DNA of 64,000 nt. Origin: Halanaerobacter jeridensis. Its GTDB lineage: Bacteria > Bacillota > Halanaerobiia > Halobacteroidales > Halobacteroidaceae. Positions 42,118 to 49,195 of this stretch are shown piece by piece. Positions within the stretch are counted from its first letter, which is position 1. Each line of letters begins with the position of its first letter. Both the position numbers and the translations under genes were made by a program. A model generated the notes under the pieces. That model saw only the letters and a list, made by a program, of their open reading frames with translations. It did not search any database and was not told where the DNA came from. The stretch lies in assembly GCF_016908315.1 (NCBI RefSeq), contig NZ_JAFBDQ010000006.1, positions 124,001 through 188,000 of the forward strand, in the 5' to 3' direction.

Positions 42118-42310
42118 ATCTCACTATTAAAGTAAAACTATCATTAGATGGCTGAGCAAGTTTTTCGTAGTGGCATTAAATTTAGGATGTTAATGAGTCT
42201 TAATGAAGTGAAATTGATTTTACTTGAATGAATTTTAGACGAATCATCCTAAATTTTTTAACGAAGAAATGCTTGCTCAGCCATCTCAGAAGCTACACTT
42301 TATATAGATA
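42118..42310 (+). repeat. Long imperfect hairpin element (copy D)
   Basis: AGATGGCTGAGCAAG (42146-42160) pairs perfectly with CTTGCTCAGCCATCT (42272-42286), although these bases differ from those of copies B and C. AAATTTAGGATG pairs with CATCCTAAATTT, and a small tip hairpin AAGTGAAATT / GATTTTACTT closes it. It carries the conserved TTAATGAGTCTTAATGAAGT on the left arm only and ends in the 21-bp terminal repeat. Confidence 0.85.
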
Positions 42311-42314
42311 CTAT

Positions 42315-42344
42315 TTAACTTTAAGCGATTATTATGGTATAATC
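42315..42344 (+). promoter_or_regulatory. Possible sigma-A promoter for the nucleotidase gene
   Basis: TTAACT (42315-42320), 18 bases, TATAAT (42339-42344). The -35 abuts the end of the composite element. Confidence 0.45.
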
Positions 42345-42376
42345 TAGAATAGCATTAAATTATGAGGTGATAGCAA

Positions 42377-42943
42377 ATGAAGAAAACAATTGGCGTTGAT
42401 ATTGATGCAGTATTAACTGCGGAAGGAACAGGAGAAGAAAATATCTGGCACCGTCATTTATGTGATTATTTCAATTTAGATGGTAGAAAAAGTAATGATT
42501 ATGATTTTACCAAGGCTTATGATATCACTGAAAATGAAATCAAAGATTTTATGGCTTCGCGGGGAATGAAAGTTTTTCGTAAAGTCCCTCCACGACCTAA
42601 ATCTATTTCTGTTTTAAAGGAGTTAAAAGAAAAAAATTATAATATAATTTTAGTTACTGCTCGAGAAGCAGAGCTTAAAGATTTAACAGCAGAATGGTTG
42701 GCTAAACATGATATCCCTTATGATGAATTAATCCATAGTGAGCAAAAGGCTGATGTTTGTGAGGAAAAAAATATAGAGTTGTTTATTGATGATCGCTTAC
42801 AAAATTTATTGCCAATTAAAGAACGATTAAATATTCCAGTTTTATTAATGACTATGACTCATAATCAAGACTATAAAGGAGACATACCTCGAGTAGAAAG
42901 TTGGCTAGATGTAAAAGAAAAAATAAGTTACTATTTAGATTAA
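42377..42943 (+). CDS. 5'(3')-deoxyribonucleotidase-like HAD protein
   Basis: 188 residues of the NT5C/YqfW-like HAD branch. Catalytic motif I is GVDIDAVLT (Asp nucleophile and Asp acid), motif II is ILVTAREAE (Thr), the Lys is in HSEQKADVCEEK, and motif IV is LFIDDRLQN. Members dephosphorylate nucleotides or act on sugar-phosphate metabolites. The Ala-Val in motif I (in place of D-G-V-L) still leaves both Asp. AGGTGATAG lies before the ATG. Confidence 0.83.
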   Translation: MKKTIGVDIDAVLTAEGTGEENIWHRHLCDYFNLDGRKSNDYDFTKAYDITENEIKDFMASRGMKVFRKVPPRPKSISVLKELKEKNYNIILVTAREAELKDLTAEWLAKHDIPYDELIHSEQKADVCEEKNIELFIDDRLQNLLPIKERLNIPVLLMTMTHNQDYKGDIPRVESWLDVKEKISYYLD

Positions 42944-42978
42944 ACAGAAGTGGGTTTTAACCCACTTCTGTCTTTTTA
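42943..42978. terminator. Bidirectional terminator
   Basis: CAGAAGTGGG / CCCACTTCTG stem, then TCTTTTTATT on the plus strand; the arm overlaps the stop region of the converging small membrane gene. Confidence 0.88.
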
Positions 42979-43241
42979 TTAATCGAGTTTAAATCATTTT
43001 TCATATCAATTAGCAAAAGAATTATTTCTCCACAAGCATAGAGAAATAGAGCTTGAAACATCCCAAATAAAATAGGAAATAAATTATTAAAAATTATAAA
43101 GGCAGAATTCTGTCTGTTTATATTTTCAGGTTGATTCACTACATTAACAAAAGTGATAAATGATGTAAAAATAATCGATATTATTGCTAACACCTTAAAG
43201 GCAGTAGAAATAATTTCTAACGCCTTATAACTATCCTCGAT
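42957..43241 (-). CDS. Small two-helix membrane protein, probable non-standard start
   Basis: The frame has two membrane helices (VLAIISIIFTSFITFV and LFPILFGMFQALFLYACGEI) and a charged end with DMKNDLNSINKK. The only ordinary start is a GTG at 43193 inside the first helix with no ribosome site. The open frame extends upstream to IEDSYKALEIISTAFKVLAI, behind AAAGGGGGGG, where ATC (43241) or ATT (43247) would initiate. No family name can be given. It follows the splB region in the opposite transcription order, ending at a shared terminator. Confidence 0.6.
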   Translation of the reverse strand: MEDSYKALEIISTAFKVLAIISIIFTSFITFVNVVNQPENINRQNSAFIIFNNLFPILFGMFQALFLYACGEIILLLIDMKNDLNSINKKTEVG

Positions 43242-43262
43242 TTTAATCCCCCCCTTTCTAAG

Positions 43263-44276
43263 CTAAACAAAATATTCTATTTCTGCTTGAGGAAAATTCT
43301 CTTTTATTCTTTCTTCCATAAATGATTTCAATTCCTCTTCTTGATCTTTGGGATAAACATATTTCCCAAATCCTTTGTGATGATAATCCTCTTTATTTAA
43401 TTTTAGTTTAGTATTAGGAAAACGAGCTTCAATTAATCTTTTGGCCCGCGTAGAAAAACGATACTGAATCAATTCAAAACTTAATCGCTGATCTTGGGGA
43501 TTATCTAATTTGTCTTTTAAAGTTGTTAATAACTCTTCATACCCTTCTTTCCACTCTGGATACATAATTAAGGGGGCTATAATAAAACCTAGAGGATAGT
43601 CTGCCTTTTGAATCTTAGCTGCAGCAGCAATTCTTTCAGCTAAAGAAGATGTTCCATGTTCAAAATTTTTAATTATATATTCAGGATTAATACTAAATCT
43701 GAATTTAGTACGACCTTGATGATTAACATCTAATAAATTATCTACAAACCCAAATTTAGTAACTACTCTTAATCTACCTTTAGGCTGCGTAGCAAAATAT
43801 TCAATTGTTTGACGTAATGAATCAGTTAAATGTTCAACTGCTAAAGGATCTGAAGAACTACTAGCTTCAAAAGTAACTATTTCTCCTCTACCCTTCCGGA
43901 TATGCTTTTTAACTGCTTTGAGTATTTCTTTAATATTGACATAAATTCTAGGATAAACAGCTGAACCTAAATTAGTAGACAGATAACAATATTCACACTT
44001 TCCTGGACAACTAGTTGTCGTTACTAATCTATAATCTGCAGAAGGTTGGCATGATTTAAAGTTTAATGTTTTTTTAACTCCCACTACTAATGTTTCCTTG
44101 GCCCAATTAAATAATTGCAGCGGAGACATTTGTTCCTCAGGGCCAACTCTATTATGCGATTTGATATATTCGACACTTAACTCATCATCTAAAAATTTCT
44201 TTTCTAGTTTTTTTCCTAATGGATATTTAAGTGCTTCTTTCTCTATTAATAAACGTTTAGGATAGAATTTTTTCAA
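43263..44276 (-). CDS. splB: Spore photoproduct lyase
   Basis: A radical SAM enzyme that reverses spore photoproduct (thymine dimer) during germination. About 337 residues with the cluster motif TTTSCPGKCEYCYLSTNLGS, followed by VTFEASSSSDPLAVEH, RVVTKFG and FSINPEYIIKNFEHGTSSLAERI, the usual SplB sequence with its Ser-rich substrate side and the late YRFSTRAK. GGAGG favours the TTG at 44276; the TTG at 44291 overlaps it. splA is not adjacent. It is direct evidence that the organism sporulates or descends from spore formers. Confidence 0.93.
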   Translation of the reverse strand: MKKFYPKRLLIEKEALKYPLGKKLEKKFLDDELSVEYIKSHNRVGPEEQMSPLQLFNWAKETLVVGVKKTLNFKSCQPSADYRLVTTTSCPGKCEYCYLSTNLGSAVYPRIYVNIKEILKAVKKHIRKGRGEIVTFEASSSSDPLAVEHLTDSLRQTIEYFATQPKGRLRVVTKFGFVDNLLDVNHQGRTKFRFSINPEYIIKNFEHGTSSLAERIAAAAKIQKADYPLGFIIAPLIMYPEWKEGYEELLTTLKDKLDNPQDQRLSFELIQYRFSTRAKRLIEARFPNTKLKLNKEDYHHKGFGKYVYPKDQEEELKSFMEERIKENFPQAEIEYFV

Positions 44277-44397
44277 TTTTATTGCCTCCAATATTAATTA
44301 GCTTGTTTAATATTAGATTATGTAATTTAAAGTCTTAACATTCATTTTAATTCAGTTTTAATAATTAATTGTAAGTCAAAATATAATTCTTAAACGA

Positions 44398-44442
44398 TAA
44401 AAAAGGAGTGTCAGGGGAAAATCCCAACACTCCTTTAAAATA
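44398..44442 (-). terminator. Terminator of the M42 peptidase gene
   Basis: On the minus strand AAAGGAGTGTTGGGA pairs with TCCCCTGACACTCCTTT (one small bulge), followed by TTTTATCG. Confidence 0.85.
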
Positions 44443-44464
44443 TTATCTTTATTTAAATATTCAA

Positions 44465-45463
44465 TTACAGAAAACTAATTTCATTATCCAACAAAGCAGC
44501 TAATAGTTTGACACTATTTTCTACATCATCAATATCAACCATTTCTGATGGAGAATGAACATAACGGCAAGGTATAGAAACTGCTCCTGCTAATACTCCA
44601 TCTTTAGTTAACTGCATGCTACCTGCATCAGTACCACCATACTTTAGTACTTCTAATTGATATGGTAGCTCATTTTCTTTTGCTAAATCAATTAATAAGT
44701 TCTTAACTTTAGGATCAGCTAAAACAGATCTATCCTTAACTTTAATCGCAGGTCCTTCACCTAAAGAAACAGACATTCTTTTAGCTTCCGGCATATCACC
44801 AGTTAATGTAACATCTACAGCTAATCCTAAATCAGGCTCAATATTATAAGCAGCTACTTTAGACCCTCTAGTACCCACTTCTTCTTGCGTAGTGAAAACA
44901 AAATAAGTATCATATTCTGGAGTGTCAATTTCTTTTAAGGTTTCAATTAAAGTCACACACCCAATTCTATCATCTAAAGATTTAGCTGTTACCCTTGTAC
45001 CTAAATCTTGAAATTCTCGATAGTAAGATGCAGTATCACCTAAAGTAACTTTTTCTTCTGCTTCTTCTTTATTTGTAGCTCCAATATCAATATATAACTT
45101 ATCATAATTTAATTTTTTAATATCATCTAATTGTCCTTCTTTATCAATTACTCCTGGCGTTTCACCATTAAATAAAACTCGAGCCCCTAATAACATATAA
45201 GGACTAATTCCTCCAACTCTATCAAACCTGATAAATCCATCTTCATCAATGTGATTAGCGATTAATCCGATCTCATCCATATGAGCTGCAAGCATAACTT
45301 TTTTATCTTTCTTGCCTTCTTTTAGTGCAATTAAGTTTCCTAAAGCATCAGTTTCTATGTTATCTACTTCATCCTTTATTTCTGCTTTAATTATTTCTCT
45401 TATCTGTTCTTCATCTCCAGATGGTCCATAACTTTCTACTAATTTTTTAATCAAGTTTTTCAT
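44465..45463 (-). CDS. M42 family metallopeptidase (first of three)
   Basis: 332 residues; a di-metal aminopeptidase of the TET/YsdC/glutamyl aminopeptidase group. Metal and catalytic residues are in MLAAHMDEIGLI (His, Asp), AKSLDDRIGC (bridging Asp), TTQEEVGTRG (Glu pair), LGLAVDVTLTGD (Asp) and CRYVHSPSEMV (His). A tetrahedral oligomer is typical. Its leader is the end of the 484-bp repeat copy 2, whose AAGCAGG is the nearest ribosome site, so the repeat separates it from the other two peptidase genes. Specificity not readable. Confidence 0.92.
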   Translation of the reverse strand: MKNLIKKLVESYGPSGDEEQIREIIKAEIKDEVDNIETDALGNLIALKEGKKDKKVMLAAHMDEIGLIANHIDEDGFIRFDRVGGISPYMLLGARVLFNGETPGVIDKEGQLDDIKKLNYDKLYIDIGATNKEEAEEKVTLGDTASYYREFQDLGTRVTAKSLDDRIGCVTLIETLKEIDTPEYDTYFVFTTQEEVGTRGSKVAAYNIEPDLGLAVDVTLTGDMPEAKRMSVSLGEGPAIKVKDRSVLADPKVKNLLIDLAKENELPYQLEVLKYGGTDAGSMQLTKDGVLAGAVSIPCRYVHSPSEMVDIDDVENSVKLLAALLDNEISFL

Positions 45464-45471
45464 AGTTAAAA

Positions 45472-45955
45472 CCTGCTTATGAAAATCTATGCAAAACTAT
45501 ACATAGACCACAATCATACAGGATTAGATTGTGTTAGGTATAATCGCTTGATTATAATCTTCCCTACTGCCCTTAATATTTACAATATTAAGGTACTAGA
45601 AAGATACAGGTGTTACCCGTCCCTAAAATTCAAATTCTAGGCAAAGTCCTTTCTCTATGTGGTGCTTTGCCCTATCTAAACTATTGGAAAATTAATTCTT
45701 TCAATCAGGTTATAATTATTAAGCGATTTCCAACAACCTTTTCCTGTATCTAGAATATGCATAGTCTTTGCTATAAGCAGGATTTTCACCACCTTCCTTT
45801 TTAATATTTTAGATTGATTTTTTATAGCTTTTAAAATATTTCATTCTATCACCTCTTAAATATAGGATACCCTATATTTAAGCAACAAATTAAAAAGTAT
45901 TTTGCCTTGATTTGAATAATTTTACATCATTATTTTGCAACTGCTTAAACCTCCT
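45472..45955 (-). repeat. 484-bp dispersed repeat, copy 2
   Basis: Matches 14024-14506 at about 92 % by eye. The short-ORF ribosome site and frame are kept (45844-45719) but codon 12 is TAA. The domain is closed by CCTGCTTAT / ATAAGCAGG (45781-45773 and 45480-45472). Its left border lies inside the 3' end of the upstream M42 gene, replacing that gene's last codons with GGLSSCKIMM. It fills the whole space between two M42 genes. Confidence 0.87.
45719..45844 (-). pseudogene. Copy-2 version of the 41-residue repeat peptide, stop at codon 12
   Basis: MKYFKSYKKSI then TAA (45811-45809), after which the frame continues with the same residues as copy 1 (NIKKEGGENPAYSKDYAY) to the same terminal TAA. 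AAGAGGTGAT lies before the ATG. Loss of the frame here, while the hairpins stay intact, hints that RNA or DNA structure matters more than the peptide. Confidence 0.55.
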
Positions 45956-46962
45956 GTAGCCAATTCTTGACAGAATTGATCAACTAATTTAATTGTATTT
46001 TGAAAATCATTTAAATTAATTAATGATGCTGGTGAATGAATATAACGACTAGGTACTGAAATAGTAGCTGTTGGAATACCTTCTTTAGTTAGATGAATAG
46101 TTCCTCCATCAGTACCAGCGCGAGTAGATTTTCTGAATTGATAACTAATCTCTTCTCGATCAGCAATTTCTATTATCTGCTGAACCAAGTCTTTATTAGC
46201 AATCATAGCGCCATCACGCATTGTTAGGGCAGGTCCTTGGCCCAAAGTAGTAGAATAGCTCTGCTCTTCACTATCAGGCACATCAGAAGCTGTAGTTCCT
46301 TCTAATACTAAAGAAAGATCAGGGTTAATATCATAACTTACAGCTGTAGCTCCTCTGGCTCCTACTTCTTCCTGCACTGTAAAGACACCATATAGTGGAA
46401 AATCATAATTGTTCTTTAAAATTTGAATTAGAGTAGCACATCCTACTCTATCGTCAACAGCTTTAGCTTTAGCAGTATTATCACCTAATTGTTGATATTG
46501 AGTAGTGAATCCAACCATATCCCCAATGTTAACAGCTTTTTTAGCTTGCTTTTTATTTTTAGCTCCAATATCAATATATAGTTTTTTATAATCTAGTACT
46601 TTTTTTCTTTCTTGAGGCTTTTGGAGATGAATAGCTTTAGCCCCAATTACCCCTGTCACTTTATCTTCTCCTACAACTACTTTTTTAGAGACTAACATTC
46701 TTTTATCTATACTTCCAATCGGTTTAAAACTTAACAAACCATCGCTGGTTATATCAGTAATCATCAATCCTATTTCATCCATATGGGCTGCTAACATTAA
46801 AGTTGGCTTGCTTTCATCTCCAGGCTGATAGGCGATTAAATTACCTAAAGCGTCAGTTGTTATTTGATCTACATCATCTGCTAATTCTTCTTTGATTATA
46901 TCTCGTACTTCTGTTTCTTGACTAGAAACACTAATTGCTTCTGTTAATTTCTTTAAAAGCAT
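45922..46962 (-). CDS. M42 family metallopeptidase (second of three)
   Basis: 346 residues with MLAAHMDEIGLM, AKAVDDRVGC, FTVQEEVGARG and SRYIHSPASL. The fifth ligand position is Glu (SLVLEGTTASDVP) rather than the Asp of its two neighbours, which marks a separate M42 subgroup. The C-terminal ten residues (GGLSSCKIMM) come from the 484-bp repeat. GGAGGG precedes the ATG, and the start overlaps the third gene's end by ten bases, so the two are translationally linked. Confidence 0.92.
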   Translation of the reverse strand: MLLKKLTEAISVSSQETEVRDIIKEELADDVDQITTDALGNLIAYQPGDESKPTLMLAAHMDEIGLMITDITSDGLLSFKPIGSIDKRMLVSKKVVVGEDKVTGVIGAKAIHLQKPQERKKVLDYKKLYIDIGAKNKKQAKKAVNIGDMVGFTTQYQQLGDNTAKAKAVDDRVGCATLIQILKNNYDFPLYGVFTVQEEVGARGATAVSYDINPDLSLVLEGTTASDVPDSEEQSYSTTLGQGPALTMRDGAMIANKDLVQQIIEIADREEISYQFRKSTRAGTDGGTIHLTKEGIPTATISVPSRYIHSPASLINLNDFQNTIKLVDQFCQELATGGLSSCKIMM

Positions 46963-48008
46963 TGCAATCCCTCCACAAATTCATCATTTAACTCTCTAAT
47001 AAAACGAGCTAATAATTTTCCTGATCTTTTAATATCCTTCATGCTAATTGTTTCTACTGATGTATGCATATAACGCAAAGGAATAGAAATTAAAGCAGTA
47101 GGAATTCCTGCTCTAGTAACTTGAATAGCAAAAGCATCTGTTCCCCGCGGAGTATGAGATGGTTCTACTTGGTATTTAATTTCATTCTTTTCTGCAATAT
47201 CTTTTAATTTAGAAAACATCTTGGGATGAACATGCGGGCCAAATCCAATGGCGCTCCCCCCACCTAATTCTGCAGCATCTTCTGAACTAACTCCTGGCAT
47301 AGTACCATGGCAAACATCTATTGCAATTCCAATATCAGGTACAATACCATAGGTACTAGTAGTTGCTCCTCTCACACCTACTTCTTCTTGTACAGTTGCT
47401 ACAGTATATAAATCAGCCTTGTGGTCAATATTTTTTAATTCTTGTAAAGCAGTTAGCATTACTAAAATTCCTGCTCGATCATCTAAGGCTTTTCCAGTTA
47501 CGCGATTATTTTTTAATTCTTCAAATTCACGTTTAACAGTAACTACATCTCCAATTCTAACTTTTTCCTTAACCTCTTCTGCTTCTAATCCTAAATCAAT
47601 ATACATATCGTCCATTTTATATGCTTTTCTTCGTTCATTTGCGCTTTGTACATGAGGAGGTTTGGCCCCAATGATTCCTTGTAGTTCTTCTTGACCTAAC
47701 ACAGTTACTTCTTGGCCTACTAAAGTTCTTTGGTCCACTCCCCCCACAGAAGTAAATCGTAAAAAACCTTCATCTTCAATATCACTAATCATTAATCCTA
47801 TTTCATCCATATGAGCAGCAAACATAACCTTAGGTCCATCTTGTTCAGAACCTTTTTTACAGGCAATAAGATTACCTAAATTATCATATTTAATTTCATC
47901 TGTATATTCTTTCAAAATATCTTCTACCTGCGTAGTTATGTTCTTTTCATGACCTGAAACACCATTTGTTTCAGATAATTGCTTTAATATTTCAACATTA
48001 TCATTCAT
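46953..48008 (-). CDS. M42 family metallopeptidase (third of three)
   Basis: About 351 residues with MFAAHMDEIGLM, GKALDDRAGI, ATVQEEVGVRG, IGIAIDVCHGTMPG and LRYMHTSVETI, so all metal sites are present. GAGGTG supports the ATG at 48008 over the GTG at 48017. It heads the peptidase group; the preceding gene (48044-49081) lies 36 bases away and may share the transcript. Consecutive M42 paralogues usually form homo- or hetero-oligomers with different residue preferences. Confidence 0.92.
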   Translation of the reverse strand: MNDNVEILKQLSETNGVSGHEKNITTQVEDILKEYTDEIKYDNLGNLIACKKGSEQDGPKVMFAAHMDEIGLMISDIEDEGFLRFTSVGGVDQRTLVGQEVTVLGQEELQGIIGAKPPHVQSANERRKAYKMDDMYIDLGLEAEEVKEKVRIGDVVTVKREFEELKNNRVTGKALDDRAGILVMLTALQELKNIDHKADLYTVATVQEEVGVRGATTSTYGIVPDIGIAIDVCHGTMPGVSSEDAAELGGGSAIGFGPHVHPKMFSKLKDIAEKNEIKYQVEPSHTPRGTDAFAIQVTRAGIPTALISIPLRYMHTSVETISMKDIKRSGKLLARFIRELNDEFVEGLQCF

Positions 48009-48043
48009 ATTTTTCACCTCTATCTATGTAATATTATTGATTA

Positions 48044-49081
48044 TTAAAAATAAAGTTTAGCAATAATGATTAATAAAACAAGAATTAATCCACCTAAAAG
48101 CATAATCGTTATTAAATCATTACTAAAAACTCCATCTTTTTTTTCATCAGCCTTTTGTAGTCGCTCCATTTTTTCTTGCTCAGATTTAGGAGTGGCTAAT
48201 TTAATTTCCGGTTCAATATAGATCTTACCATAAACATTAGAACTAAGACGCATTAAGACTGAATAGCGTTCTGATTTTTCCTTATAGTTAATTCCTTCAA
48301 TTGTGCCTGCTACTGCTCCTACGTCACTACTTAATAACTTATTTAGATATTGACCCATTTCTCTTTGGTCAACTACTTTAACTAATAGTTCATCACCAAC
48401 ATCTAAATCAGTTATTTTATAACCAAAAGTAGGCGATACAATAGGAATACAGTTAAGAGTAATATTGACCCCTAGTTTACCATCTCCATCCTCTTCCTCA
48501 TCTTCCACTTCATTGTTTTCATCAGATTCAAAAAATTCAGGATGAATTTTCTTTAATTGCGTTTCTGTTTTTGCTTTAGCACGTAATCGCAACTCTACCT
48601 CTTCTTCTACTTTATCTTCAAATCTAACTTTAAGGGCTTGAGTAATACCACTAATATCATTATTTTTAGCTTGATCTAGAAACTCAAATAATTTTGCTGC
48701 TTTAACTTGGTCAGTAAATAATAGTCTTAATTTACTAGCTTGCTTTGGGTTATCATTATCTATTTGTTTGATAGTTTTTAAAAATACATTACTATCAACT
48801 CTTAAACTAATATTAGTATCTTCAGCTTCGTTACTAATAACTACTTCAGTTTTAAGAATTTCTCCTTCTTTGCCATCAGCAATTAAAAGGAATAACCCAT
48901 AATATTTATTATAGCCCCCAAAATTAAACTTTCCTTGAATTACTAAATATTTTTTATCAACATATTGTTCCATTTTTAAGGCCTTATCTAAATCACCTTC
49001 TGCTAACTTTAAAGCCATTTCTGCAGAAGCATTATCTATTTCTAGTGTATCTGCAACTACTTGTATTTTTTCTGAGTCCAT
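48044..49081 (-). CDS. Tail-anchored protein with UBA-like head (paralogue of 5131-6057)
   Basis: 345 residues. The N-terminus IQVVADTLEIDNASAEMALKLAEGDLDKAL has the three-helix UBA/NAC pattern. Then come the blocks shared with the 5 kb protein: KKYLVIQGKFNFGGYNKYYG, an acidic low-complexity break (EVEDEEEDGDG), LNCIPIVSPTFGYKITDLDV GDELL, VYGKIYIEPEIKLATPK, and a C-terminal membrane helix (LITIMLLGGLILVLLIIIA). The acid-basic helical middle and tail anchor suggest a cytoplasmic adaptor on the membrane. I cannot name a family with confidence. Confidence 0.75.
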   Translation of the reverse strand: MDSEKIQVVADTLEIDNASAEMALKLAEGDLDKALKMEQYVDKKYLVIQGKFNFGGYNKYYGLFLLIADGKEGEILKTEVVISNEAEDTNISLRVDSNVFLKTIKQIDNDNPKQASKLRLLFTDQVKAAKLFEFLDQAKNNDISGITQALKVRFEDKVEEEVELRLRAKAKTETQLKKIHPEFFESDENNEVEDEEEDGDGKLGVNITLNCIPIVSPTFGYKITDLDVGDELLVKVVDQREMGQYLNKLLSSDVGAVAGTIEGINYKEKSERYSVLMRLSSNVYGKIYIEPEIKLATPKSEQEKMERLQKADEKKDGVFSNDLITIMLLGGLILVLLIIIAKLYF

Positions 49082-49149
49082 AATTTAATCAGCCCTTTAT
49101 TTATGTTCTAGCATAAATGATTTGATTTAAATACAACACCTAAATTATA

Positions 49150-49195
49150 ACAAAGAACAGAGAGTAAAACAACTCTCTGTTCTTTGTGGTAATTT
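49150..49195 (-). terminator. Terminator after the UPF0182 gene
   Basis: ACAAAGAACAGAGAGT / ACTCTCTGTTCTTTGT, a perfect 16-bp stem with a 6-base loop. The T-run is weak on the minus strand. Confidence 0.8.

Larger units (their letters stand above)
41750..42310. mobile_element. Composite of two hairpin elements with 21-bp terminal inverted repeats
   Basis: TATCTATATAAAGTGTAGCT (41750 on, 21 bases) and its exact complement at 42290-42310 enclose copy C (reverse) and copy D (forward) with about 110 bases of other sequence between. The enclosed DNA has no coding capacity. It fills the 697-base gap 41680-42376. No target duplication is obvious. Confidence 0.75.

Noticed and set aside
41750-42310. 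Integron attC sites
   Set aside because: The folded shape is similar but the RYYYAAC/GTTRRRY core boxes are absent and there is no integrase or cassette gene.
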